Below are positions 52,750 to 60,710 of a stretch of 64,000 bases of DNA, one piece after another. Each line of letters begins with the position of its first letter. Within the stretch, counting starts at the first letter, position 1. The stretch comes from JBBATK01 sp046297095. GTDB taxonomy: Bacteria > Bacteroidota > Ignavibacteria > Kapaibacteriales > NICIL-2. Below the pieces are notes generated by a model. It searched no databases. It was not told the DNA's origin and saw only the letters and a list, made by a program, of their open reading frames with translations. Position numbers and translations under genes: made by a program. The stretch spans positions 124,001 to 188,000 of the forward strand of contig JBKCNS010000022.1 of assembly GCA_046297095.1 (NCBI GenBank). The letters are read 5' to 3'.

Positions 52750-55245
52750 ATGGATTTTATGAAAAAACTCTTTCTCATAGTTGCGGTCTCGTTGTTAACC
52801 ACCGCAGGCATGAATGCGCAGATGCGATACGTCTCTGCAGTACAGTTTATGTTTCCCTCAAAAAGCTCTGTGCCCGGCTTGGCAACAAACGCTGCCTCGG
52901 CTCGTGCTTTTGATTACAACCCTCGGGAAGCTGCGGCGATTTTCCGTAGTCCTGCACCGGCAATGTCCGTTGCAGATTTCCCTATAGGTCTGGGTGAGAC
53001 AGGAACGTTGCAGCTGGAAGCTCGCGCGTCGGTATTCGATGGTGAGACACATGCCTATAAGGTTGTGGGTGGCAAGCGTATTGAAGTAGCACTGCCTGCG
53101 TCGCGTACCTATGCAGGTACCATTCGCGGAGAAGAGGGATCAAGAGTTCTTGTGATCTCTACCGGCGACGAAATGTTTGCATCTATAGAGCGGGGAAGCG
53201 GCACAATGCTGCAAATCTCTCCCGCCACAACAAAGAAAAATACCCTTGTGTTACAGGATAATACACACGGTCAATCTTCTTCATTCCGTTGCGGTTTCGA
53301 GAATCTTCCGGATGCCCATGAGCCAATGCCCAAGGCATCAATTCAGCGTGACTCCAAGGGCTCCGTGTTGCAAGCAACAGATTTGCGCGAGGCACTTGTG
53401 GCAATCGAAACGGATCGCTTCCTGTGGACAAGAATGGGGAAAGATGAAGCAAAGATTATTCGTTACCTCTATACCATCTTTGCTACCGTCAGCTGGATTT
53501 ACGAACGAGAAGTGAACGTCACGTTTGCGCTTGGCGATATGATCATCCATACCGATGCAGACCCCGATCCCTATACAGAGAATGCCAATGGAGATATCGG
53601 TGCGCTGCTCGGAGAATTTTCTAGTTACTGGCGCGCTAATTACGGAACTGTTAAAAGAAATCTTGCAGTGCTGTTCACGGTGCCCGGTGTGACCGACGTT
53701 GGCGGTATTGCCTATCTGTCCACTCTGTGTACGGTGCGCGGCTTTGCAGCGTGCGGAATCAGAACCAATAGCGTGCTGCCCACGCAGGGGTATCAGTGGG
53801 ATGCCTTTGTAACGGCACACGAAATCGGCCACGTGTTTGGAGCGAAGCACACACATGCATGCGACTGGAATCCGCCGTTGGACTCTTGCGTAAGTACCAC
53901 AGGTTCTATTCCCACGGGAGATGCCTGCTGGAACGGTACACCGAAGCCCAACAAGGGAAGTATCATGAGTTATTGCCACTTATTTTTCCCGCCGCCGCGC
54001 TACACCTTCTTGGAGCCCGTAGCGGCTGTGGTTCGTGCGGGAGCTGAGCGAACCAACTGTTTGAAGCCGCCGGCAAATGCTACCATCAAGGTCACACAAC
54101 CCATTGGTGGTGCGGACCAAATTGTCCGCAGTGACACCGGTGTTTCTATTGAGTGGACCAGTACCAAGGTGACAAACGTCAATATTGAATATAGTCTTGA
54201 CGCAGGAAAAACATTTGTGCCCATTGCTGCGGCTACCAATCTTCCCGCTACGGATCGTTTCTATAAGTGGTTCCCGGCAGCCGGTTTGAATTCCACACAA
54301 GCTATGATTCGCATTGTGTCGTCGTCGAGTGCGACTATTGCCGATACATCATTTGCCACATTCTCACTGGGTTCGCCATCCATCACGCTAAAAACTCTCA
54401 CCGGTGGCGAGCGTATTGGACGAAATACTACCGAGACCATAGTCTGGGAGCGTACGTTTATCACCAAAAACAAGTTGGAGTTTTCGCCCACTGGTTCTGA
54501 GCCGTGGACTACCGTACTGCCTGATACCACGTTGCTGCAGTTCGCGTGGAAAGTTCCGGATATCGAGGCATCTGCAGCACGCTTGCGTGTATTGGGAGGT
54601 GCGAACAACTCTGTGATCGCTATGAGCGGTCCTTTTGCAATAGGCACCCCGGTGCTTAGCGTGGTGGGACCTGTAGCCGGGGATAGCGCTTGCGCAGGCG
54701 GCAAGTATACTGTAAAGTGGCAAAGTGACTTTGTTCGCAGTGTTGATATCAGATATTCCCGAAACAACGGCGGAACATTCCCCATCACACAAAGTGTGGT
54801 CGCAAACTTTGATGCGGCAGCGCAGTCGTATGTGTGGACCGTCCCGACAAACCGCAATAGTGATAGTGCTATTATTAGAATTACAAACCTTGCTGATCCC
54901 GCCCAGGTAGTACTCTCGGGACGATTCTCGATTCGAGTTTGTCAGGGAGTAAACTCCGTTGGTGAAACAAACGAAGTAAACGGCTTGCGCATAGCACGTA
55001 TTTATCCCGCCCCTGTGAGCGATGTTCTTGGCTTGGTGACGGTAAATAATCGTGGTGCATCGGCCTTTGCCGAGGTGTCCATTATTTCGGGCGATGGCCG
55101 CACGGTCGGCACGTATCCTATCGATCTGGGTACCGGCAGCGTAAGCCACTCGATACCGCTGGGTAATGTTGCGTCCGGAGCGTACATACTGCTGTTACGC
55201 TCGCAAGGAACGGATTTGTCGCTACCCTTTGTTGTGGCGCGCTAA
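52750..55245 (+). CDS. M12-type metalloprotease, T9SS cargo (831 aa)
   Basis: A secreted zinc protease. Signal peptide near MKKLFLIVAVSLLTTAGMNA (Met4 at 52759 is an alternative start). A propeptide-like region of about 190 residues precedes a reprolysin-like catalytic domain with HEIGHVFGAKH (His357, Glu358, His361, His367) and a Met-turn SIMSYCH. After that come three Ig-like/Ser-Thr-rich domains (ITVTQPIGGADQIVRSD-type; ITLKTLTGGERIGR), each recalling adhesin-type repeats, and a T9SS type A sorting domain at the end (ARIYPAPVSDVLGLV, VASGAYILLL). It is monocistronic and followed by a terminator. Confidence 0.9.
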   Translation: MDFMKKLFLIVAVSLLTTAGMNAQMRYVSAVQFMFPSKSSVPGLATNAASARAFDYNPREAAAIFRSPAPAMSVADFPIGLGETGTLQLEARASVFDGETHAYKVVGGKRIEVALPASRTYAGTIRGEEGSRVLVISTGDEMFASIERGSGTMLQISPATTKKNTLVLQDNTHGQSSSFRCGFENLPDAHEPMPKASIQRDSKGSVLQATDLREALVAIETDRFLWTRMGKDEAKIIRYLYTIFATVSWIYEREVNVTFALGDMIIHTDADPDPYTENANGDIGALLGEFSSYWRANYGTVKRNLAVLFTVPGVTDVGGIAYLSTLCTVRGFAACGIRTNSVLPTQGYQWDAFVTAHEIGHVFGAKHTHACDWNPPLDSCVSTTGSIPTGDACWNGTPKPNKGSIMSYCHLFFPPPRYTFLEPVAAVVRAGAERTNCLKPPANATIKVTQPIGGADQIVRSDTGVSIEWTSTKVTNVNIEYSLDAGKTFVPIAAATNLPATDRFYKWFPAAGLNSTQAMIRIVSSSSATIADTSFATFSLGSPSITLKTLTGGERIGRNTTETIVWERTFITKNKLEFSPTGSEPWTTVLPDTTLLQFAWKVPDIEASAARLRVLGGANNSVIAMSGPFAIGTPVLSVVGPVAGDSACAGGKYTVKWQSDFVRSVDIRYSRNNGGTFPITQSVVANFDAAAQSYVWTVPTNRNSDSAIIRITNLADPAQVVLSGRFSIRVCQGVNSVGETNEVNGLRIARIYPAPVSDVLGLVTVNNRGASAFAEVSIISGDGRTVGTYPIDLGTGSVSHSIPLGNVASGAYILLLRSQGTDLSLPFVVAR

Positions 55246-55268
55246 TCAGTCTGCTAACGTTTTTATAG

Positions 55269-55302
55269 GAGTCTGTTGCCACGTGTGCAGCAGGCTCTTT
55301 TT
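55269..55302 (+). terminator. Terminator of the M12-type protease gene
   Basis: An 11-bp stem with two G-U pairs (55269-55279 with 55287-55297) and a 7-nt loop are followed by TTTTT and then ATTTT. It lies 23 nt after the protease stop. Starting the next gene at 55276 would put its start inside this hairpin. Confidence 0.88.
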
Positions 55303-55314
55303 ATTTTGAAGCCG

Positions 55315-56352
55315 ATGAAAGCATTGGAAAATACAATCGTTCGCGTGGCGCTCACGGTGGTCGTCTTCGGCGGGGGCTTTGCTCTGGCCCTTTGGCTAGC
55401 GAATGTGGATGTGCGATTACTTGCAGACAGATTCTTGCGCACCCGATACGCACTGGCTTTAATGTCTATTCCTCTTGTACTTCTCTCACATTTGGTGCGA
55501 GCTTGGCGGTGGCAATCTCTGCTAACTCCGATTAAACCTGCCATTCGCATGCTGAACTTGTTTTCGGCGGTGATGGTGGGCTATGCAGCGAACAATATCG
55601 TGCCGCGTAGCGGGGAAGTGTTACGGCCCTATACATTGCATCGCCGCGAGCAGCTGCCGCTCTCGGCGCTCATTGCATCGGTGATAGTTGAGCGATTTAT
55701 CGACATCGTGAATCTGCTCTTGTTTCTTTCAGTGGCATTGTATGTAATCGGTGAGCAACTGCAGCAGGTTCTGCCGGACGCAGACTTGCCGCGTATACTC
55801 AACTCCGTAGCCCTGAGCAGCTTGGTGCTCCTTGTTCTGCTCGTAGTGTTTGCCGGCACAAGTGTGATTGAGCGACTTGTGCGATTTGCTGTTTCTCCCT
55901 TTGCTCCATCACTGTGGGAACGAATAGACCACACGCTGCAATCATTTAAGCAGGGGTTGGCAATACTGCGTCAGCCCGGTCGGTTCCCGGTGATAATCGC
56001 GCAATCGTTATTGATATGGTTGTTGTATGTGCTTCCGGTGTATGTAATGTGTTTGGCATTTCCTACCGAGCCCTTGCAGTCGCGCACCTTTGTTGATGCC
56101 TGCGTTATTCTGTTGATCATGGCGGTAGCAACCACGCTCACACCGCCGGTACCCGGTGGCTTTATCGTTATACCCGCATTGTTGGGCAGTGCGCTGGTGC
56201 CACTGTTTGGTTGCACGCGCGAAGATGCGGCAGCCTTTGCCTTCTTAACCTTCATGCTGAATTACCTGCCGGTAACGGTTCTTGGCGGGCTGTTTATGAT
56301 GCGTGAGCAGGTGCGTCCGAACTCGGCTTCCGATTCGACATCTGATTCTTAA
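55315..56352 (+). CDS. UPF0104/LPG-synthase-type membrane protein
   Basis: A 345-residue polytopic membrane protein from the ATG at 55315 (MKALENTIVRVALTVVVFGG). About eight hydrophobic helices are visible. It carries LLSHLVRAWRWQSLL, the conserved VGYAANNIVPRSGEVLRPY block, a SVIVERFIDIVNLLLFL helix, and PPVPGGFIVIPALLG near the end. These are typical of the lysylphosphatidylglycerol synthase transmembrane/UPF0104 family (AglD-like), which moves lipids or lipid-linked sugars. The exact substrate is unknown. It converges on recX. Confidence 0.85.
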   Translation: MKALENTIVRVALTVVVFGGGFALALWLANVDVRLLADRFLRTRYALALMSIPLVLLSHLVRAWRWQSLLTPIKPAIRMLNLFSAVMVGYAANNIVPRSGEVLRPYTLHRREQLPLSALIASVIVERFIDIVNLLLFLSVALYVIGEQLQQVLPDADLPRILNSVALSSLVLLVLLVVFAGTSVIERLVRFAVSPFAPSLWERIDHTLQSFKQGLAILRQPGRFPVIIAQSLLIWLLYVLPVYVMCLAFPTEPLQSRTFVDACVILLIMAVATTLTPPVPGGFIVIPALLGSALVPLFGCTREDAAAFAFLTFMLNYLPVTVLGGLFMMREQVRPNSASDSTSDS

Positions 56353-56425
56353 CTCACCAGTTGTAGCTGCCGGTGAATAGTTGTTGCGTGCCTAAGCAGC
56401 CGGTAACGGCATTCCAACGCGACGA

Positions 56426-57115
56426 TCAATACTCATCCGATTGGTGGCCTGAGGGAGAAGTGAATAAATCGCTGATGATTGGAGCAATGATGCTCCAGGA
56501 AAATCCCTGACGTTGCAGATACGATTGCACAGCGCTTCGCTGCTTGTCTACAGGCCGATATGCCACTGCGCGCAACTTCTTTTCGGCTGCCCGCCTTGCT
56601 ACCGTGTTGATATCATCGTTGGTGTAATACTCGCGCAAGGCGTTGTCGATATACTCAACATCGACGCCTTTCTTTTTCAAGTCTGCGCGCAAACGGCCCG
56701 GTGATAATTGCCGCATGGTCAGAGCATCACGCACATACATGCGGGCGAACTCGGCATCGTTGAGATATCCGAACTCTAGGCAAAACTCCACTGCTTCATC
56801 GATTTCGTTCTCGCCGAAGTCCTTACGGCGCAGGCGCTCTCGCAGCTGACGGATGGTTCTGGGTTTGTAGGTAACAAATGCCAAAGCAAGCTGGCGCACG
56901 TACATGCTGTTCTTATCTGCGCGCAAGAGTGCGTGCAGATCTTCATTGATCTGCATCCCTTTAGCAACGCGATGCTTTGCGATAATGTCGATGTGAACTT
57001 GAATGGCAAACTCGCCATCCACAAACACATTGATGCGTTCAGGTTTTCGCTTGGAAGCCACAAGCTGAGTAACGATGCCGCTTGGCGGCGTGGTATGGCT
57101 AAGAGGTTTACCCAT
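56426..57115 (-). CDS. recX: RecX, modulator of RecA
   Basis: A 229-residue RecX from the ATG at 57115 (MGKPLSHTTPPSGIVTQ). It has three-helix repeats typical of RecX: ALAFVTYKPRTIRQLRERLRR, CLEFGYLNDAEFARMYVRDA, and DLKKKGVDVEYIDNALREYY, plus an N-terminal extension of about 40 residues. It limits RecA filament growth. The frame extends to 57166, but that lies in the hairpin between recA and recX. It follows recA by 85 nt, the usual order. Confidence 0.92.
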   Translation of the reverse strand: MGKPLSHTTPPSGIVTQLVASKRKPERINVFVDGEFAIQVHIDIIAKHRVAKGMQINEDLHALLRADKNSMYVRQLALAFVTYKPRTIRQLRERLRRKDFGENEIDEAVEFCLEFGYLNDAEFARMYVRDALTMRQLSPGRLRADLKKKGVDVEYIDNALREYYTNDDINTVARRAAEKKLRAVAYRPVDKQRSAVQSYLQRQGFSWSIIAPIISDLFTSPSGHQSDEY

Positions 57116-57124
57116 AGAACAGTG

Positions 57125-57173
57125 GTTCTTGTAACAAGAACGGCAATGAGTGTTTCTGCAACTCATTGCCGTT
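57125..57173 (-). terminator. Hairpin and palindrome between recA and recX
   Basis: A 13-bp perfect stem (57139-57151 with 57161-57173, core AACGGCAATGAGT) lies 27 nt after the recA stop on the minus strand, but its run of T is poor (CTTGTT). Directly after it is a 17-bp palindrome, GTTCTTGTAACAAGAAC at 57125-57141, that overlaps one arm. It looks like a leaky terminator that lets some recA transcripts reach recX. Confidence 0.6.
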
Positions 57174-57200
57174 TCTTTAGGTCATCAGTGTTGGGGAAGG

Positions 57201-58265
57201 TTACTTTGCTTCAGCACCCATGCCGAGTTTGGAACGAACTTCCTTCTCCAATCGAGCAAGTACATCGGGGCTTTCCTGTAGCATCTTGCGCAAGCCATCA
57301 CGGCCCTGTACGCGATCTTCGCCGTAGGCGAACCACGAACCGCTGCGATTGACTATTCCATGCTCAACGGCTACATCAATCATGTCGCCAATCTTTGATA
57401 TGCCTTCGTTGTACATGATATCAAACTCGCACTCCTTGAAAGGAGGAGCCACTTTGTTCTTCACAATTTTGGCGCGAACACGATTGCCGATAATATCGGT
57501 GCCGTCTTTGATAACATCCTTGCGGCGGATATCGATACGAACAGATGCGTAGTACTTGAGCGCGTTACCGCCCGTGGTTGTCTCGGGATTGCCATACACT
57601 ACACCGATCTTACTACGCAGCTGGTTGGTGAAAATTACCACAGCATTCGAGCGGCCAATCACACTTTGCAGCTTACGCATCGCCTGAGACATCAATCGTG
57701 CCTGCGAGCCCATCTGTGCATCGCCCATTTCGCCTTCGATCTCAACACGCGGCGTGAGAGCTGCTACGGAGTCCACAACGATTACGTCGATGGCACCGCT
57801 ACGCACCAATGTCTCTACGATTTCCAAAGCCTGCTCACCAAACTCAGGTTGCGAGAGAAGTAAGTTGTCCAGATCCACGCCCAATCGCTGAGCATAGGTC
57901 ATGTCCAGTGCATGCTCGGTATCCACAATGGCTGCCAGGCCGCCATGGCGCTGAGCTTCAGCAATAACCTGCAAACAGACGGTCGTTTTACCCGATGATT
58001 CCGGACCGTAAATCTCAACGATGCGGCCTCGCGGAAAACCGCCTACGCCTATTGCTGCATCCAGGGAGATACAACCGGTAGAGATAGCCTCCACCTGCAT
58101 GGGGTTCGCATCGCTGAGGCGAAGAATGCTACCTTTACCATGCTGTTTTTCAATTTGTTCTATAGCACTGAGAGCGATTTTCAGTTTCTGTGCATCCGGC
58201 TTTCCCGGATCGCCTTTCTGAGCAGCTGCGGCCGCAGCTTTTTCGACTTTCTTGTCGTCTGCCAT
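57201..58265 (-). CDS. recA: RecA recombinase
   Basis: Strand-exchange ATPase for homologous recombination, 354 residues. Visible are the P-loop GPESSGKT (87-94), the Walker B region VIVVDSVAALTPR, the MAW-type loop VIFTNQLRSKIGV, and the DNA-binding GNPETTTGGNALKYYASVR. The N-terminus is longer than in E. coli, with an Ala/Lys-rich start. The ATG at 58265 is preceded by GGAGGAT, so the frame's first Met at 58352 is not used. The C-terminus is Lys/Glu-rich. No SOS box was recognised upstream. Confidence 0.97.
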   Translation of the reverse strand: MADDKKVEKAAAAAAQKGDPGKPDAQKLKIALSAIEQIEKQHGKGSILRLSDANPMQVEAISTGCISLDAAIGVGGFPRGRIVEIYGPESSGKTTVCLQVIAEAQRHGGLAAIVDTEHALDMTYAQRLGVDLDNLLLSQPEFGEQALEIVETLVRSGAIDVIVVDSVAALTPRVEIEGEMGDAQMGSQARLMSQAMRKLQSVIGRSNAVVIFTNQLRSKIGVVYGNPETTTGGNALKYYASVRIDIRRKDVIKDGTDIIGNRVRAKIVKNKVAPPFKECEFDIMYNEGISKIGDMIDVAVEHGIVNRSGSWFAYGEDRVQGRDGLRKMLQESPDVLARLEKEVRSKLGMGAEAK

Positions 58266-58321
58266 GTAATCCTCCGATGTGACGAGTTGTAAGGAATTGA
58301 GATATTGAAGTGAGAGAGGGG

Positions 58322-58353
58322 CAAAATAGACCGCGGGGTTATCGCAATGCAAC
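58322..58353 (-). promoter_or_regulatory. Possible recA promoter
   Basis: On the minus strand, GTTG (58353-58350), a 21-bp spacer and TATTTTG (58328-58322) resemble the Bacteroidota promoter with a one-base-short -7 box. It lies 56 nt before the recA ATG. Confidence 0.4.
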
Positions 58354-58370
58354 AGGCGCGGGCCTATGTT

Positions 58371-58405
58371 GAAAACAAAAAACGGCCGGATGAGTATCCG
58401 ACCGT
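58371..58405 (-). terminator. Terminator of rplS
   Basis: A 10-bp stem with one G-U (58382-58391 with 58396-58405) and a 4-nt loop, followed on the minus strand by TTTTTTG and a further T-rich tract. It lies 27 nt after the rplS stop. Confidence 0.87.
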
Positions 58406-58432
58406 CTTTGCACTTTTTCTATGTGGCTATGA

Positions 58433-58822
58433 TTAGCTCTGACGCAATTTTTGACGAACCTTCTTGTCGCTCATTCCGCGCAAGTAATACAGCTTGGCAC
58501 GGCGCACATGTCCGTTGCGATCAACACTGATACCTTGAATGTTCGGTGAGTGCAGGGGAAAGATACGCTCTACGCCTACACCGTTGGAAATCTTGCGAAC
58601 GCGGAATGTTGCGTTCGATCCACCACCGCGACGCGCAATGCAGATACCGGTGAAGTTCTGGATACGCTCTTTTTCACCTTCCACAACGCGTACAGCTACG
58701 GTAAGTGTATCTCCGGGACCGAAGTCAGGAATATTACGAGCGTTATCGCCGTCTTTGGTTTTGCGGACCTCTTGCATGGTAGCAATGGTCATCTGTTCAA
58801 TCATCTGCACTTTCGGATGCAT
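58433..58822 (-). CDS. rplS: 50S ribosomal protein L19
   Basis: A 129-residue ribosomal protein at the 30S-50S interface. It has FGPGDTLTVAVRVVEGEKER, IQNFTGICIARRGGG, VGVERIFPLHSPNIQ and VDRNGHVRRAKLYYLRG, all standard for L19. The ATG at 58822 has a GGAG Shine-Dalgarno 7 nt upstream. It is monocistronic, with a promoter near 58900 and a terminator. Confidence 0.97.
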   Translation of the reverse strand: MHPKVQMIEQMTIATMQEVRKTKDGDNARNIPDFGPGDTLTVAVRVVEGEKERIQNFTGICIARRGGGSNATFRVRKISNGVGVERIFPLHSPNIQGISVDRNGHVRRAKLYYLRGMSDKKVRQKLRQS

Positions 58823-58899
58823 TACGGTCTCCGGATATTATAACTTTTTAGAGGAATTTCACGAGTTCTTTAGCACGTATCCACCGCCAAGGGTGATTG

Positions 58900-58931
58900 C
58901 AAAGATACAGATACGGCGTAAACTATACAAA
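58900..58931 (-). promoter_or_regulatory. Consensus Bacteroidota promoter of rplS
   Basis: On the minus strand TTTG (58931-58928), a 20-bp spacer and TATCTTTG (58907-58900) match TTTG-N19-21-TAnnTTTG exactly. The leader to the ATG would be about 73 nt. Confidence 0.75.
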
Positions 58932-59007
58932 CCTTGACACTACCACGGCAAAATGGATGAGGGACATGCAATTGGGTAGAAAGGGGGCCGAACTGCACCG
59001 CACCGTA

Positions 59008-60036
59008 TTAAAAGGCGGCAGTTAAGGTAACATAATGGGTTAGACCGGTGGTGGACAGCACTCCCGATGTTACGGCATAATCCACGCTCATTCTGAAGGG
59101 AAGTTCTTCGGCGGGGAATCGGAAACTAACACCGCCCGCCAACGACCTGGACGGCGCAAGAACGGCTACGCCCGACTCTTCGCCTACCAATGCTATACCA
59201 CCGCGTATAGCAAGAAGGTCGGTGATGGAATATTCGGAGCCGAGGGTAAGCGAGGGAATGTCTGAGCCACGAACCAGCGCGGCTTCCAGACTAAGCAGAA
59301 CATAGGTAGGCGAGGGAACGGCAATGGTATCTGTTGCACCCAGAGAAGTAGATCGCACCACATACTGTTCCTTCGATTCACTGATTTCGGTGCTGAGCCC
59401 CGCGCGAATACTCCACGGCAGAGCATCGCGCGTGGACGCGCTATTGTTCCACGTAATAGAACCGATGTTCTGCGCAGAAATGCCGCATTGAAAGCTCTTT
59501 CCAAAAGGGATACGCGCACCTACATCAAAGGCAAAACCCGAGCCGCCTGCGCCATCTCCGCTCACCGCAGTTTGCAGATATTTTCCTGCGATTCCGATGG
59601 ATGTTGATGCAACCGTCACTCCCAAACCGGCTTGTGCCACATACGTTGTGTACGTGGCCATTCCAAGTGATTGCCCTGTGGCATCGGTACGCTCAAACTC
59701 GCCGCCATTGAACATTGCAAAGCCTGCTCCGAAGCCGGCTTTTTGCGAGAGATTTTGAGAGACGGAAAGAAGAGTAATGGAACGCGAAAGACCTAGTCTG
59801 CTGTGGGTGGTACTTAGCACGGGAAGTTCTGCCTGACCACTTAACGCAGCTGCATTAATGAAGATCGCATTGGGTTCGTTTACTGCAGCCGTATATGCTC
59901 CGGAGAGACCGGCTACTCTGGCTCCTGCAAACGACCGCAGTAACATAACGGTAGAGTAACCATTCGAGGTGCCTTGAGCTCCTGCAACTGTCAGAAGGCA
60001 GGTAAAGAGAAGCAGAGATGCAATACTCCTGTGCAT
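59008..60036 (-). CDS. PorV/PorQ-like outer-membrane protein
   Basis: A 342-residue outer-membrane barrel of the FadL-like PorV/PorQ family. Signal peptide MHRSIASLLLFTCLLTVAG, then AQ. The signature FAGARVAGLSGAYTAAVNEP followed by AIFINAAALSG is typical of the family, and the protein ends with a Phe (YVTLTAAF). PorV shuttles T9SS cargo to the attachment complex and PorQ binds cargo; which of these (or neither) this is cannot be told from sequence. It lies 48 nt downstream of a minimal T9SS cargo gene, with an AAGGA-type site before its ATG. Confidence 0.85.
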   Translation of the reverse strand: MHRSIASLLLFTCLLTVAGAQGTSNGYSTVMLLRSFAGARVAGLSGAYTAAVNEPNAIFINAAALSGQAELPVLSTTHSRLGLSRSITLLSVSQNLSQKAGFGAGFAMFNGGEFERTDATGQSLGMATYTTYVAQAGLGVTVASTSIGIAGKYLQTAVSGDGAGGSGFAFDVGARIPFGKSFQCGISAQNIGSITWNNSASTRDALPWSIRAGLSTEISESKEQYVVRSTSLGATDTIAVPSPTYVLLSLEAALVRGSDIPSLTLGSEYSITDLLAIRGGIALVGEESGVAVLAPSRSLAGGVSFRFPAEELPFRMSVDYAVTSGVLSTTGLTHYVTLTAAF

Positions 60037-60084
60037 GAGTCAACGTCCTTGTTGGCGAATTCCGTAAATCCTGTTTGGGGCTTT

Positions 60085-60579
60085 CTATCGCGAGATCACT
60101 ATTCGTATGGCCGAACGAAAATTGCTCCCCTGAGCGGCTACAATATACACCCCGTTGGGTATGTCGCGAATGGTGTACACCGCTTCTTTCATTTCGCCTT
60201 CGCTGAAGGTGGCGTGGTCCAGGTCCTTCACTTTTTTTCCGAGGATGTTATACACCGCAATGTCGACAACCTGCTCTTCAGCCAGGCTCAGCCATAGCTT
60301 GAGCAAGTTGTAGTCGTCCGAAACGGAAAAAGCTTTGATGGCTGATTCTTTTCTGGAAGTGTCGGAGAGAGCTCTTGGTGATGCAGTTCGACGCTGCGTT
60401 TCGTAGGTTGGGCCGTTAACCGCCGCTTGCGATCCATGATTATCCGAACCTACTACTCGAGCTGCATAGGTCCACCTGCGCGCGAACTCCGTGGCTCTCT
60501 CGAATGTCTGGGCGCTTGTCTCCGCTGCGCAGATAACACACAGTACAGACATCGTTATGGAGAGACTGGCAATTCGCAT
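60085..60579 (-). CDS. Minimal T9SS cargo, mostly sorting domain
   Basis: A 164-residue protein from the ATG at 60579. Signal peptide of about 25 residues (ending ETSAQ), a short polar segment of about 50 residues, then a T9SS type A sorting domain that makes up most of the mature chain (YNLLKLWLSLAEEQVVDIAV, NILGKKVKDL, IPNGVYIVAA). No globular passenger is visible. The frame opens 8 codons earlier. It is 48 nt upstream of the PorV/PorQ-like gene, so the two form an operon. Confidence 0.83.
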   Translation of the reverse strand: MRIASLSITMSVLCVICAAETSAQTFERATEFARRWTYAARVVGSDNHGSQAAVNGPTYETQRRTASPRALSDTSRKESAIKAFSVSDDYNLLKLWLSLAEEQVVDIAVYNILGKKVKDLDHATFSEGEMKEAVYTIRDIPNGVYIVAAQGSNFRSAIRIVISR

Positions 60580-60710
60580 GATGCTGATACAATTGATGAT
60601 CAATCTTTTACGACCGATTCACGCGCAATATAGGTGCTACAGGGACCGCATCGTGTTACAACAAGAGCTTTGTGGCACTGATTAACACGGTTTAACGCAA
60701 TTCCTATTCG

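Noticed and set aside
58266..58352. recA starting at 58352, or with an SOS box upstream
   Set aside because: The ATG at 58265 has a strong GGAGGA site; the longer N-terminus has no likeness to RecA. I saw no clear LexA-type palindrome.
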